From contig JAMLHN010000026.1 in assembly GCA_023957115.1 (NCBI GenBank), forward strand, positions 1-61,857: 61,857 nucleotides of DNA, written 5' to 3'. The notes under the pieces are model-generated. The model was not told the DNA's origin and ran no database searches. It saw nothing but the letters and a program-made list of their open reading frames with translations. The position numbers and the translations under genes are program-made. How positions within the stretch are numbered: position 1 is the stretch's first letter; every line of letters starts with the position of its first letter. This document shows, one piece after another, positions 1 through 7,515 of this stretch. Origin of the DNA: Thermomicrobiales bacterium (GTDB lineage: Bacteria; Chloroflexota; Chloroflexia; Thermomicrobiales; UBA6265).

Positions 1-19
1 CCGGATTGCGCTCTAGGCG

Positions 20-251
20 GTGGGATCGACCGTGACGCATTTGGGGAGTTAGGAGTTGGGATTTAGGAACGCCGTTCGTTCTTGTCCTCGCTCCGAGATC
101 TTCGCTCCTGGCTCCTCAAATGCCGGGATCCAGCACCGAGTGTGGGTGACGGGTAACCAGCCCGGGCACGATGATCTGCTGCCCAGGCCCGCGCTCGTTG
201 CCAAACGTGCCGCTTGCCCCTATAGTAGAACATATGTTCGATTTCTGTCAA
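20..251. repeat. Copy A of a ~230-300 bp repeated intergenic element
   Basis: This stretch shares an ordered series of blocks with 50,696-50,996: GGTGGGATCGACC, a heptad-like GGAGTTG/GGATTTAG arm, ACGNNGTTCGTTC, a CTCC-rich counter-arm, a GCCGGGA block, GCTGCCCAGGCCCGC, GTGCCGCTTGCC, and finally ACATATGTTC. Block order and orientation are the same in both copies, so they look like diverged copies of one element. No convincing protein is seen: the minus-strand reading frame that crosses it has no family resemblance. The right end carries an SOS-type promoter pointing left. Bases 252-485 hold nothing I recognise. Confidence 0.6.
222..251 (-). promoter_or_regulatory. SOS-type promoter with LexA box in the spacer
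   Basis: Read on the minus strand, TTGACA (251-246) and TACTAT (227-222) are separated by 18 bp. The palindrome GAACATATGTTC (239-228) fills most of that spacer. GAACN4GTTC is the LexA (Cheo) box of Gram-positive and green non-sulfur bacteria, so a bound repressor would block polymerase directly. The start site would be near 215 and transcription would run off the left edge. The regulated product is not visible in the window; a small RNA or short peptide from the repeated element itself is possible. Confidence 0.6.
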
Positions 252-485
252 GGGTGATTTTGTCCTGATTTTGTGTGGCGTCGAAAGCGAGAGTCGACAT
301 TGATGGCGACCTCTGGCCCGCGAATGCGGTGGGTGTGGGCTCGATTTCCCAAGATTGAAGTCATGGGCTCAGATGCCTCGAGGGGACGGTGGGTGGTGTG
401 GCGACCAGATGCGCCGGGTTAGAGCACGAGTGATGATAGTTAACGACAAGTCTCAGGCCTCGTCCTGGTTGCTGGTTGCGTGAAC

Positions 486-693
486 GGGAGAGATTCTTCG
501 CGTTGCTCAGAATGACAAAGGAGTTAATGAGGGCACCGGGGGCGAAGTCGCGGGTTATGAGCAGTCTCTATCCTGTCATCCTGAACGAAGTGAAGGATCT
601 CCCGCGTTCGGCTGCACCAGACAGATCTCCTACGCATGAACAAGCGTTCGTCCCTCCACGAGGAGAGATTCTTCGCGTTGCTCAGAATGACAA
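486..693. repeat. Inverted family of ~33-bp repeats behind gpmI
   Basis: AGATTCTTCGCGTTGCTCAG followed by AATGACA occurs at 490-516 and again at 665-691. A relative in opposite orientation, TGTCATCCTGAACGAAGTGA followed by AGGATCT, lies at 574-600. The last two form imperfect inverted arms around a ~60-bp loop, so the unit could fold as RNA. The right copy ends only a few bases from the gpmI stop codon. Repeats of this general form are spread through many GC-rich bacterial genomes; no protein is encoded. Confidence 0.7.
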
Positions 694-699
694 TGCGGG

Positions 700-2269
700 T
701 CAGCTGGGATCCAGCAGGGAAGGTGCGTCCATGCTGGCCGGGATTGGGACGTTGAGCAGCTGCAGGATCGTGGGTGCTACGGAGGAGAGGGCGGCATCGG
801 CGTGCAATGGGGTGTGACGCCATCGGCTGTTTTCGGGGGTAACCAGAATGCAAGGGACCGGGTTCGTCGTGTGGGCGGTCATCGGGCCGCCAGCGGCCGG
901 ATCGATCTCTTCCTCGGCATTGCCGTGGTCGGCGATGATCAAGGCGGATCCTTGGGCTGCCTCCAGCGCTCCCATGATGGCGCCCAGGCAACGATCGACG
1001 GTTTCGATCGCCTTCACCGCCGCCGGGATGACCCCGGTGTGGCCAACCATATCGCCATTGGCAAAATTGACGACGATGAAGTCGTACCGTCCGCCCGCGA
1101 TTGCGTCGACTACCGCTGAGCAGACGCCTTCGGCGCTCATCTCGGGTTGGAGGTCATAGGTCACGACCTTGGGAGAAGGAACCAATACCCGGTCTTCGCC
1201 GGCGAATGGTTCCTCGCGGCCACCGTTCAGGAAGAACGTGACGTGCGCGTACTTCTCAGTTTCTGCCACATGGAGCTGACGCAAGTCTGCCTCGCTGATC
1301 GCGCGTGCCAGCGGATACTCGATGTCGTTCTCTTCCAATACGGCCGTCGTGCGGAGATCGTTCATGTAGTGGGTCAAGGTCAGGAGATCGAGCGAACCGG
1401 ATAGGTCGATAGATCGCTCGAATCCGTCGAAATTGGGGTTGGCAAGGGCCATCGAAAGCTGGCGGCCGCGATCGGATCGGAAGTTGAAGAAGATGGCCGT
1501 ATCGTCCGGTTGGATGGTTATCGGGCTGGCGCCCGGCGGCACGATCAGCGACGGAGGAATGAACTCGTCGGTGGTTCCTTCTCGATGCCAGGTGTCGATG
1601 CACGCCAGGGCGGACGAGAATTCGCGTCCTTTGCCCTCGACGATCGCATCGTACGCAGCCCGGGTGCGATCCCACCGTTTGTCGCGGTCCATGGCGAAGT
1701 ACCGGCCGGTCACCGTCACGATCCGCCCCACGCCCATTCGTTGAAACTGGTCCTGAACGAAGCGGATGTGATTGCCCGAGGCGGTTGGAGAGGTGTCTCG
1801 TCCATCGGTGAATGCGTGGACATAGACGCGGTTTCATTCCGCGGAGCGCCGCGATCGCCACCAGAGCGACTAGATGATTGCTGTGGCTGTGCACTCTGCC
1901 GTCGCCAATGAGCCCCATCAGGTGCAACGCTCCGCCGCGCGCTTTGCATCGATCGATGGCGTCGATCAGACGTTCTTCGTCAGCGAGCGATCCGTCGGCA
2001 ATTGCCTTGTCGATGCGGGTGATCCATTGATCGACGACATGACCGGCGCCGATGTTCAGGTGACCAACCTCGGAGTTTCCCATTTGACCAGGGGGCAACC
2101 CGACATCGAGTCCGCTCGTCTTCAGCGTCGTGTGCGGATAGGCACCCCAGAGGCGATCCATGATCGGGGTGTCGGCCAGCGCGACAGCATTGCCCGGACC
2201 AGCGGGCGCCAGACCCCATCCATCCAGAATCACCAGCACCACCGGTCCGGCGGTTCCTCGATCGGTCAT
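700..2269 (-). CDS. gpmI: 2,3-bisphosphoglycerate-independent phosphoglycerate mutase (one frameshift)
   Basis: Interconverts 3- and 2-phosphoglycerate in glycolysis and gluconeogenesis, in the cytoplasm, using two Mn ions. The first frame gives the metal ligand in LDGWG (Asp16), the catalytic serine in GNSEVGH (Ser66) and RVHSHSNH. The reading then slips near 1829, where one extra C follows the codons for GMK. The next frame continues with FTDGRDTSP, GRYFAMDRDKRWDRT, NFANGDMVGHTG and IADHGNAEE to the stop at 700. Joined, it is about 522 residues, normal for the family. The start at 2269 is preferred over an upstream ATG because a GGAGGGTGA ribosome site precedes it. The slip may be a sequencing error, since the rest is well conserved and the enzyme is central. 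Confidence 0.85.
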
Positions 2270-2295
2270 CTCTACTTCACCCTCCGGATTGGCGG

Positions 2296-2327
2296 CTCGT
2301 TCATGCGTGGAGTGTGCCATGAACGAG
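2296..2327. promoter_or_regulatory. Inverted repeat between divergent gpmI and icd
   Basis: CTCGTTCATG (2296-2305) and CATGAACGAG (2318-2327) are perfect 10-bp inverted arms around a 12-bp centre. The pair sits in the only space available for both promoters of the divergent gpmI and icd genes. It may be an operator for a dimeric regulator or a leader hairpin of the gpmI transcript. No regulator can be named from sequence. Confidence 0.4.
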
Positions 2328-2390
2328 ACGACAACCCGGGGTCATGCGAGAATGAGCCACGATTGAATTCGGTGCATTTGGAGGGACCTC

Positions 2391-3467
2391 ATGACCTATC
2401 GCGTGACCTTGATTCCTGGAGATGGGATTGGACCGGAAGTCGCCGACGCGACGCGAACAGTGCTCGATGCCACCGGCGTCGCCTTCGATTGGGACGTCCA
2501 GCCCGCCGGTATCGAGGCGATGGAGACCCATGGGGATGTCCTACCCCAGGCAACGCTCGATTCAGTCAAAGCGAACGGAGTCGGTATCAAGGGACCGATT
2601 ACGACCCCGATCGGGAGTGGATTCCGCAGCGTCAATGTCGGTCTGCGGCACGCACTGAATCTCTACGCCAATCTCCGCCCCGGCAAAACCATCAAGGGCG
2701 TGCAGGCGCCGTTCGACCATGTCGATCTGGTGGTGGTGCGTGAAAACCTCGAAGGGATGTACTCCGGCATCGAGTTCGATACCGGTACCGCCGAGGGGAC
2801 CGAGGTCATCGACTTCATCAATGCCCGCAGCAAGCGACAGATCGAGCCGGATGCCGCGCTCAGCATCAAGCTGATTACCCCGGGAAACACCGAGCGCATC
2901 GTTCGCTATGCGTTCGAGTATGCGCGGGCGAACGGCCGCAAGAAAGTGACCATCGTCCACAAGGCGAACATCATGAAGTTCTCGGATGGACTCTTCCTGA
3001 AGGTGGCCCAACAGGTCGCCAGCGAGTACCCGGATATCGAGTCGAACGATCGCATCATCGACAACATGTGCATGCAGCTCATGCAGAAGCCGTCCGAATA
3101 CGACGTGCTGGTGATGGCGAATCTCTATGGGGACATCGTCAGCGACCTGGTCGCCGGCATGATCGGCGGTCTTGGCGTGGCGCCGAGCGGCAATATCGGC
3201 ACCGAGGCCGCGGTTTTCGAGCCGATTCACGGTTCCGCTCCCAGCCACGCGGGTAAGAACGAAGCCAACCCGACCGCAATGATCCTCTCAGGCGCCATGA
3301 TGCTGCGGCACCTCGGCGAGATGGATGCGGCAACCCGGGTCGAAAACGCGGTTGCGGATGTGATTGCCGCCGGTGACCGTGTCACGTACGACCTGCGCGC
3401 CGACCGCGATCCTTCGAAGGCCGCCACAACGACCGAGATGACCCAGGCGATTGTGGAGCGGCTTTAG
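2391..3467 (+). CDS. icd: Isocitrate dehydrogenase, probably NAD-dependent
   Basis: Oxidatively decarboxylates isocitrate to 2-oxoglutarate in the citric acid cycle. The 358-residue protein has the IDH/IPMDH fold. The substrate segment SVNVGLRHALNLYANLRP (from about residue 80) supplies Ser80, Asn82, Arg86 and Arg96, the isocitrate pattern rather than the isopropylmalate one. Later come VHKANIMKFSDGLF, NLYGDIVSDL and GGLGVAPSGN. The coenzyme loop reads HGSAP..AGK..ANPTA, which lacks the Lys-Tyr typical of NADP enzymes, so NAD is more likely; this is inference. A GGAGG site lies 7 nt before the ATG. It is divergent from gpmI. A methanogen-type 3-isopropylmalate dehydrogenase is the main alternative. 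Confidence 0.85.
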   Translation: MTYRVTLIPGDGIGPEVADATRTVLDATGVAFDWDVQPAGIEAMETHGDVLPQATLDSVKANGVGIKGPITTPIGSGFRSVNVGLRHALNLYANLRPGKTIKGVQAPFDHVDLVVVRENLEGMYSGIEFDTGTAEGTEVIDFINARSKRQIEPDAALSIKLITPGNTERIVRYAFEYARANGRKKVTIVHKANIMKFSDGLFLKVAQQVASEYPDIESNDRIIDNMCMQLMQKPSEYDVLVMANLYGDIVSDLVAGMIGGLGVAPSGNIGTEAAVFEPIHGSAPSHAGKNEANPTAMILSGAMMLRHLGEMDAATRVENAVADVIAAGDRVTYDLRADRDPSKAATTTEMTQAIVERL

Positions 3468-3481
3468 ACGGGTAGGCGAGG

Positions 3482-3529
3482 CCGGAGCCTGGGGCCGGAG
3501 ACGATTGAACTAAATCGCGTAGGCTCCGG
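3482..3529. terminator. Bidirectional hairpin between icd and the flavoprotein gene
   Basis: CCGGAGCCT (3482-3490) and AGGCTCCGG (3521-3529) are 9-bp inverted arms between two convergent stop codons. There is no clear T-tract, so it is a weak terminator or transcript-end stabiliser. Its left part belongs to a GGAGCCYGGGGGCCGGAGA-like repeat that recurs near 34,610. Confidence 0.4.
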
Positions 3530-3533
3530 ACTG

Positions 3534-4733
3534 TCAAAGTCCGTGACCGAAATCCGAATCGAACCGATATTCGGTTTCGCTCCAGGGTGTTTTCCAGGCG
3601 TCGGTGGCGAAGCGATCGAGTGCGAATGGAGCCAGGTCCGCGGACCTGGCTTCTCCATCCATGATGAGCTCCGCGAGGGTGATTCCCACCGCTGGAGCTT
3701 TCTTGAAGCCTGCGCCGCTGAACCCGGCAGCCAGATAGAGCCCTTCGATGCCCGTTCCTCCGATGATCGGATGGGCATCTGGGGACATGTCGTAGAGACC
3801 CGCATGCCCATGCAGGTAGCGGGCATTCTTCATCCCCGGTATTCGCTTCGCAATCGCGGAAATTGCCCTGGCAGGGTAATCGCGATCGTTGAAGAGATTG
3901 GCCGTCTTAGGATCGACCTCGTCGTGCTGATCTCCTCCGGCGACGCCAACCAGACTCCGGCCGGGCGCCCATGGGCGGGTGAAGATACCGGCGACCGTGT
4001 CGAGATAGACCGCATGCGGGTGCGCCAGCTCGAACGGTCGCTGCGCGATGATGATCTGCACCCGAATGGTGCTGACTGGGACTTCGACTCCCGCAGTGGC
4101 CATCAATTGGGTCGACCATGGGCCTGCGGCGCAAACCACGATATCGGCGGATTTCGTGCCGTCACCGGTCTCGATGCCGGTCACCCGTCCACCAGACTCG
4201 ACAATACCGAGGACTTCGACTCCTTCCTGGACGGTGACGCCCGCCCGTTGGGCGGCCTCGATCATCGAGCTGGTCGCCTGGATCGAGTCGACATACCCGC
4301 TCTCGGGCTCATAGGCGGCGACGTCGATATCGTCGACGAACGCGTGCGGTTCGAGCTCCTGAAGCTCGCCGGCGCTGATGACCCGGGCGTCGATCCCGAG
4401 ACGGTTCTGCATGGCAATATTTCGATGGAGGAGATCGACGTTGCTGGCGTAATCACCTTTGGTTGCGACGGTGACAACCACGGGCCAGGGGACATAACCA
4501 CACGACCCGCCGACACGTTCGTCCCAGTTGCGAAAGACCTCCCACCCAAGCTGCGCGAGCCGAGCTTCTGGCTCATTCGTGTAATGCCGCCGCAGGAGCG
4601 CGCCGGTCCGCCCGCTGGCGCCCGCGGCGATGACCGCCTGTTCGTAGATCGTGACATTTCCGGCGTGGCGCGAGGCAAGCTGCCAGGCGACCGAGCCACC
4701 GACGATACCCCCACCAACGACCGCGATCTCCAT
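3534..4733 (-). CDS. FAD-dependent oxidoreductase, DAO family (sarcosine/glycine-oxidase-like)
   Basis: A 399-residue flavoprotein of the D-amino-acid oxidase family, which oxidises secondary or primary amino acids to imines and passes electrons to oxygen or a carrier. The dinucleotide-binding motif VVGGGIVGGS is at residues 5-14, followed by ASGRTGALLRRHY. The C-terminus has DMSPDAHPIIGG and LYLAAGFSGAGFKKAPAVG, typical of SoxB/GlyOx/DadA-like enzymes. The reading frame extends upstream, but ATG at 4733 has a GGGGAG site at good spacing, while ATG at 4742 would be only 1-2 nt from it. It is divergent from glcDEF, which hints at a shared C2 (glycine, sarcosine, glyoxylate) pathway. The exact substrate cannot be read from sequence. 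Confidence 0.8.
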   Translation of the reverse strand: MEIAVVGGGIVGGSVAWQLASRHAGNVTIYEQAVIAAGASGRTGALLRRHYTNEPEARLAQLGWEVFRNWDERVGGSCGYVPWPVVVTVATKGDYASNVDLLHRNIAMQNRLGIDARVISAGELQELEPHAFVDDIDVAAYEPESGYVDSIQATSSMIEAAQRAGVTVQEGVEVLGIVESGGRVTGIETGDGTKSADIVVCAAGPWSTQLMATAGVEVPVSTIRVQIIIAQRPFELAHPHAVYLDTVAGIFTRPWAPGRSLVGVAGGDQHDEVDPKTANLFNDRDYPARAISAIAKRIPGMKNARYLHGHAGLYDMSPDAHPIIGGTGIEGLYLAAGFSGAGFKKAPAVGITLAELIMDGEARSADLAPFALDRFATDAWKTPWSETEYRFDSDFGHGL

Positions 4734-4874
4734 CGATTTCATTCTCCCCGGGTTCGATTCCGGTTTCGACCGCGCACCGGGACCACGATGCGGAAATATG
4801 AGCGTTGCGATGGGAGAACCATGGCACAATACGCATATGAACGTTCTCGCACGATCCACCGATTCGATTCCGAC

Positions 4875-6335
4875 ATGATCTCCTCCCCGCTGATTTCTTC
4901 GCTCGAGCGCGCCGTTGGCGCCGCAAACGTCTTCGGCGATTCGTCCGATCTGCTCGTCTACGAATATGACGGGTCCGTCGATGCCGCGGTCGAGACCTCG
5001 AAGCCCGCGGCGGTGGTGCTGCCGCAAACCGTCGAACAGGTCGCCGAGGTCGTTCGTATTGCGCGGACCAACAACCTGCCGATCGTTCCCCGCGGCGCCG
5101 GAACGGGACTCTCTGGAGGCTCTGTAGCGCAGAGTGGCGGAATCGTCGTTGCGCTTACCCGTATGGCCCAGATTCTGGACGTCGACTACGACAACCGCAT
5201 TGCATTGGTCGAACCGGGTGTGATCAACCTCGAGCTGAGCGACTGGGTGAAGCCGGGCGGGTATTTCTTCGCACCGGATCCGTCGAGCCAGCGCGCGTGC
5301 ACCATCGGTGGCAATGTCGCGGAGAACTCCGGTGGCCCGCATTGTCTGAAATACGGTGTGACGACTAATCACATTCTCGGACTGGAGGTTGTCGATCCGG
5401 ATGGCAAGGTCCGCTGGATCGGTGGCAAGGGCGAGGAACAGGCCGGGTACGACCTGACTGGGGTCTTCGTTGGCTCAGAGGGCATGCTCGGCATCGTCAC
5501 GAAGGCGCTGGTACGGCTGACACCCAAACCGGAGACGATCTCAGTCCAGCTGGCGGCGTTTCCGACCGTCGAAGGCGCCTCGCTGGCAGTCTCGCGCGTC
5601 ATCGGCGCCGGGATTCTCCCGGCCGCACTCGAGATGATGGACAACCTCACGATTCAGGCCGTCGAACCCGCGTTTCATGCTGGGTATCCGATGGATGCCG
5701 GTGCGGTTCTGCTCGTGGAAACCGACGGTGTGACCGAAGACGTCGAGGACACCGCCCGCGAGATCGAGCGGATCTGCTTCGAAACGGGGGCAACGCTCGT
5801 GCGCCAGGCAATCACCGAGGCCGAGCGCGACCTGCTCTGGAAAGGCCGCAAGATGGCGATTGCGGCCATGGGCCGGCTGGCGCCGAGCTACTACCTGCAC
5901 GACACGGTCGTACCACGCACCAAGTTGCCGCAGACATTGAGCCAGGTCGACGAGATCTCGAAGGACTTCGATCTGCCAATTGCCAACGTCTTCCATGCCG
6001 GAGATGGCAATCTGCACCCGCTGATGCTTTTCGACCGGATGAACAAGACCGATATCGAGAAGGTCGTCGGCGCGAGCAAGGAGTTGATCGAGTATTGCGT
6101 CAGCATTGGCGGCGCACTCTCCGGCGAACACGGGATCGGTACGGAGAAGCGTGACTACATGACGCTGGTCTACACTGGCGAGGATCTGGCCGCGATGGCC
6201 GGAATCAAACAGGCATTCGATCCCAACGGCGTCATGAACCCGGAAAAACTCTTTCCCAAGGGATACATGTGCGGCGAGGTTCGCGCGCATTACAACGCGG
6301 CACTGGCACAGAAATATGGCATCTATCCCCTCTAG
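4875..6335 (+). CDS. glcD: Glycolate oxidase subunit GlcD, FAD-linked
   Basis: Catalytic flavoprotein subunit of glycolate oxidase, converting glycolate to glyoxylate. About 486 residues, the usual length. The FAD-binding type 4 domain has VPRGAGTGLSGGS near residue 75 and GGNVAENSGGPHCLKYG. The C-terminal FAD-oxidase domain has FHAGDGNLHP and SGEHGIGTEKRDYM. The ATG at 4875 fits the family N-terminus. An in-frame ATG at 4821 has a GGAG four bases upstream but would add 18 residues of non-GC3-rich, non-conserved sequence; this choice is uncertain. First gene of glcDEF, overlapping glcE by 20 nt. D-lactate dehydrogenase activity is a possible alternative, but a full DEF set favours glycolate. 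Confidence 0.9.
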   Translation: MISSPLISSLERAVGAANVFGDSSDLLVYEYDGSVDAAVETSKPAAVVLPQTVEQVAEVVRIARTNNLPIVPRGAGTGLSGGSVAQSGGIVVALTRMAQILDVDYDNRIALVEPGVINLELSDWVKPGGYFFAPDPSSQRACTIGGNVAENSGGPHCLKYGVTTNHILGLEVVDPDGKVRWIGGKGEEQAGYDLTGVFVGSEGMLGIVTKALVRLTPKPETISVQLAAFPTVEGASLAVSRVIGAGILPAALEMMDNLTIQAVEPAFHAGYPMDAGAVLLVETDGVTEDVEDTAREIERICFETGATLVRQAITEAERDLLWKGRKMAIAAMGRLAPSYYLHDTVVPRTKLPQTLSQVDEISKDFDLPIANVFHAGDGNLHPLMLFDRMNKTDIEKVVGASKELIEYCVSIGGALSGEHGIGTEKRDYMTLVYTGEDLAAMAGIKQAFDPNGVMNPEKLFPKGYMCGEVRAHYNAALAQKYGIYPL

Positions 6336-7515
6336 CGCGCAGGTCGTCCCGGCTTCTCCATCGACTCCCCGCGAGCTGGCCGAGCTGCTGGCCGATGTGG
6401 TGGTGCACGGTGGGGCAGTCGCACCGCTTGGAAACAGCACCAAGAGTGGCTACGGCAATCCGCTCAGCCGCGAGGTCACACCGATTTCGACGCGAAAGCT
6501 GAACCGGGTGCTGGCGTATGAACCGGACGACATGACGATCTCGGTCGAAGCCGGGGCGACGATCGGTGCGGTCTGGAACGAGCTTTCGCCACGTGGACAG
6601 ACGATTCCGATCGATGTCGCCACGCCGGAATCGGAAACCATCGGCGGTCTCATTGCCACCGGGCTCTGTGGGGCCCGACGTTACGGTTCAGGATCGTTGC
6701 GAGACGCCTTGATCGGTATTCAGGTTGCATATCCAGACGGAACGCTTGGCAACGCCGGAGGAATGGTCGTCAAGAATGTCAGCGGGTTCGACCTGATGCG
6801 TATGCACCTCGGAGCCGTCGGCACGCTCGGTGTCATCGTCAGCGCGAATTTCAAGGTCGTGCCCAGCGCACGCGGCGAGGCGACGGTCCTCGTCGAACGT
6901 GATTCGCTCGATCAGCTCGAATCGGACCGGCTGACCGTCGCACGCGGCAGAATCCGGCCAGTCTCATTCGAAGCCAGGCGAACCGGAGATGGGTGGCTCG
7001 AAGCAATTCGAATCGAAGGACGTCCCGCGACCGTCGATCAGATGGCGCGCGAGCTTGCCGGCCGGCTGGCCGGTTCACGCGCGATTCCGGCGGACGAGAG
7101 TGCGGCCTTCTGGGCCGGATATGCCCGGGGAGAGGCGCTTCCGAACGATGGGCAGGCGCTTGCCGTTCAGATTAGCGGCAGACCAACCCAGGTGGCCTCG
7201 ACGGCGGCTCGGTCCATTGCCGTCTTCGAATCGGCAGATGTCGAATTCCTCGATCTGCGTGTCTCGCTTGGGCTGGGAACCGTTCGTTGCGCTGCGAAGG
7301 TGCCCGAGGAGAAAACAGACGATGTCGCGGGCGCGATCGCCTCATTGCGCGCATCGGATATGAAGGTCGTACTGCTCAGCGCACCCGCCACGGTGAGCCG
7401 GTGCGTCGATGCGTTTGGCTTCGCGGAGACGACCCTCGAGCTGATGCGGCCACTCAAACGTCAATTCGATCCATGGTCGGCGCTCAATCCTGGCCGCGTG
7501 ATTCCGGAGCTCTAG
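6316..7515 (+). CDS. glcE: Glycolate oxidase subunit GlcE, FAD-binding
   Basis: Second flavin subunit of glycolate oxidase. The 399-residue protein has only the FAD-binding type 4 domain, with VAPLGNSTKSGYG early, GAVWNELSPRGQTIPID, ATPESETIGGLIATGLCGARRYG and NVSGFDLMRMHLGAVGTLGVI. Its C-terminus PWSALNPGR is also family-typical. It starts inside the 3' end of glcD (20-nt overlap) and its stop codon directly abuts the glcF ATG, so the three subunits are translationally coupled. Nothing unusual in length. Confidence 0.9.
   Translation: MASIPSSAQVVPASPSTPRELAELLADVVVHGGAVAPLGNSTKSGYGNPLSREVTPISTRKLNRVLAYEPDDMTISVEAGATIGAVWNELSPRGQTIPIDVATPESETIGGLIATGLCGARRYGSGSLRDALIGIQVAYPDGTLGNAGGMVVKNVSGFDLMRMHLGAVGTLGVIVSANFKVVPSARGEATVLVERDSLDQLESDRLTVARGRIRPVSFEARRTGDGWLEAIRIEGRPATVDQMARELAGRLAGSRAIPADESAAFWAGYARGEALPNDGQALAVQISGRPTQVASTAARSIAVFESADVEFLDLRVSLGLGTVRCAAKVPEEKTDDVAGAIASLRASDMKVVLLSAPATVSRCVDAFGFAETTLELMRPLKRQFDPWSALNPGRVIPEL

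Noticed and set aside
68..80. A second LexA box at GAACGCCGTTC
   Set aside because: The half-sites are only 3 bp apart instead of 4, and no promoter overlaps it.
476..817. Open frame of 113 codons over the left repeat field
   Set aside because: It runs through inverted repeats and into the antisense of gpmI; no ribosome site or protein resemblance.
2391..3467. 3-isopropylmalate dehydrogenase (leuB) as the identity of this gene
   Set aside because: The substrate loop has the isocitrate-type Ser-x-Asn pattern SVNVGLR and no leu genes adjoin.
4745..4765. GGGTTCGATTCCGG, resembling a T-loop
   Set aside because: No acceptor or anticodon stem around it; it lies in the promoter gap between two genes.
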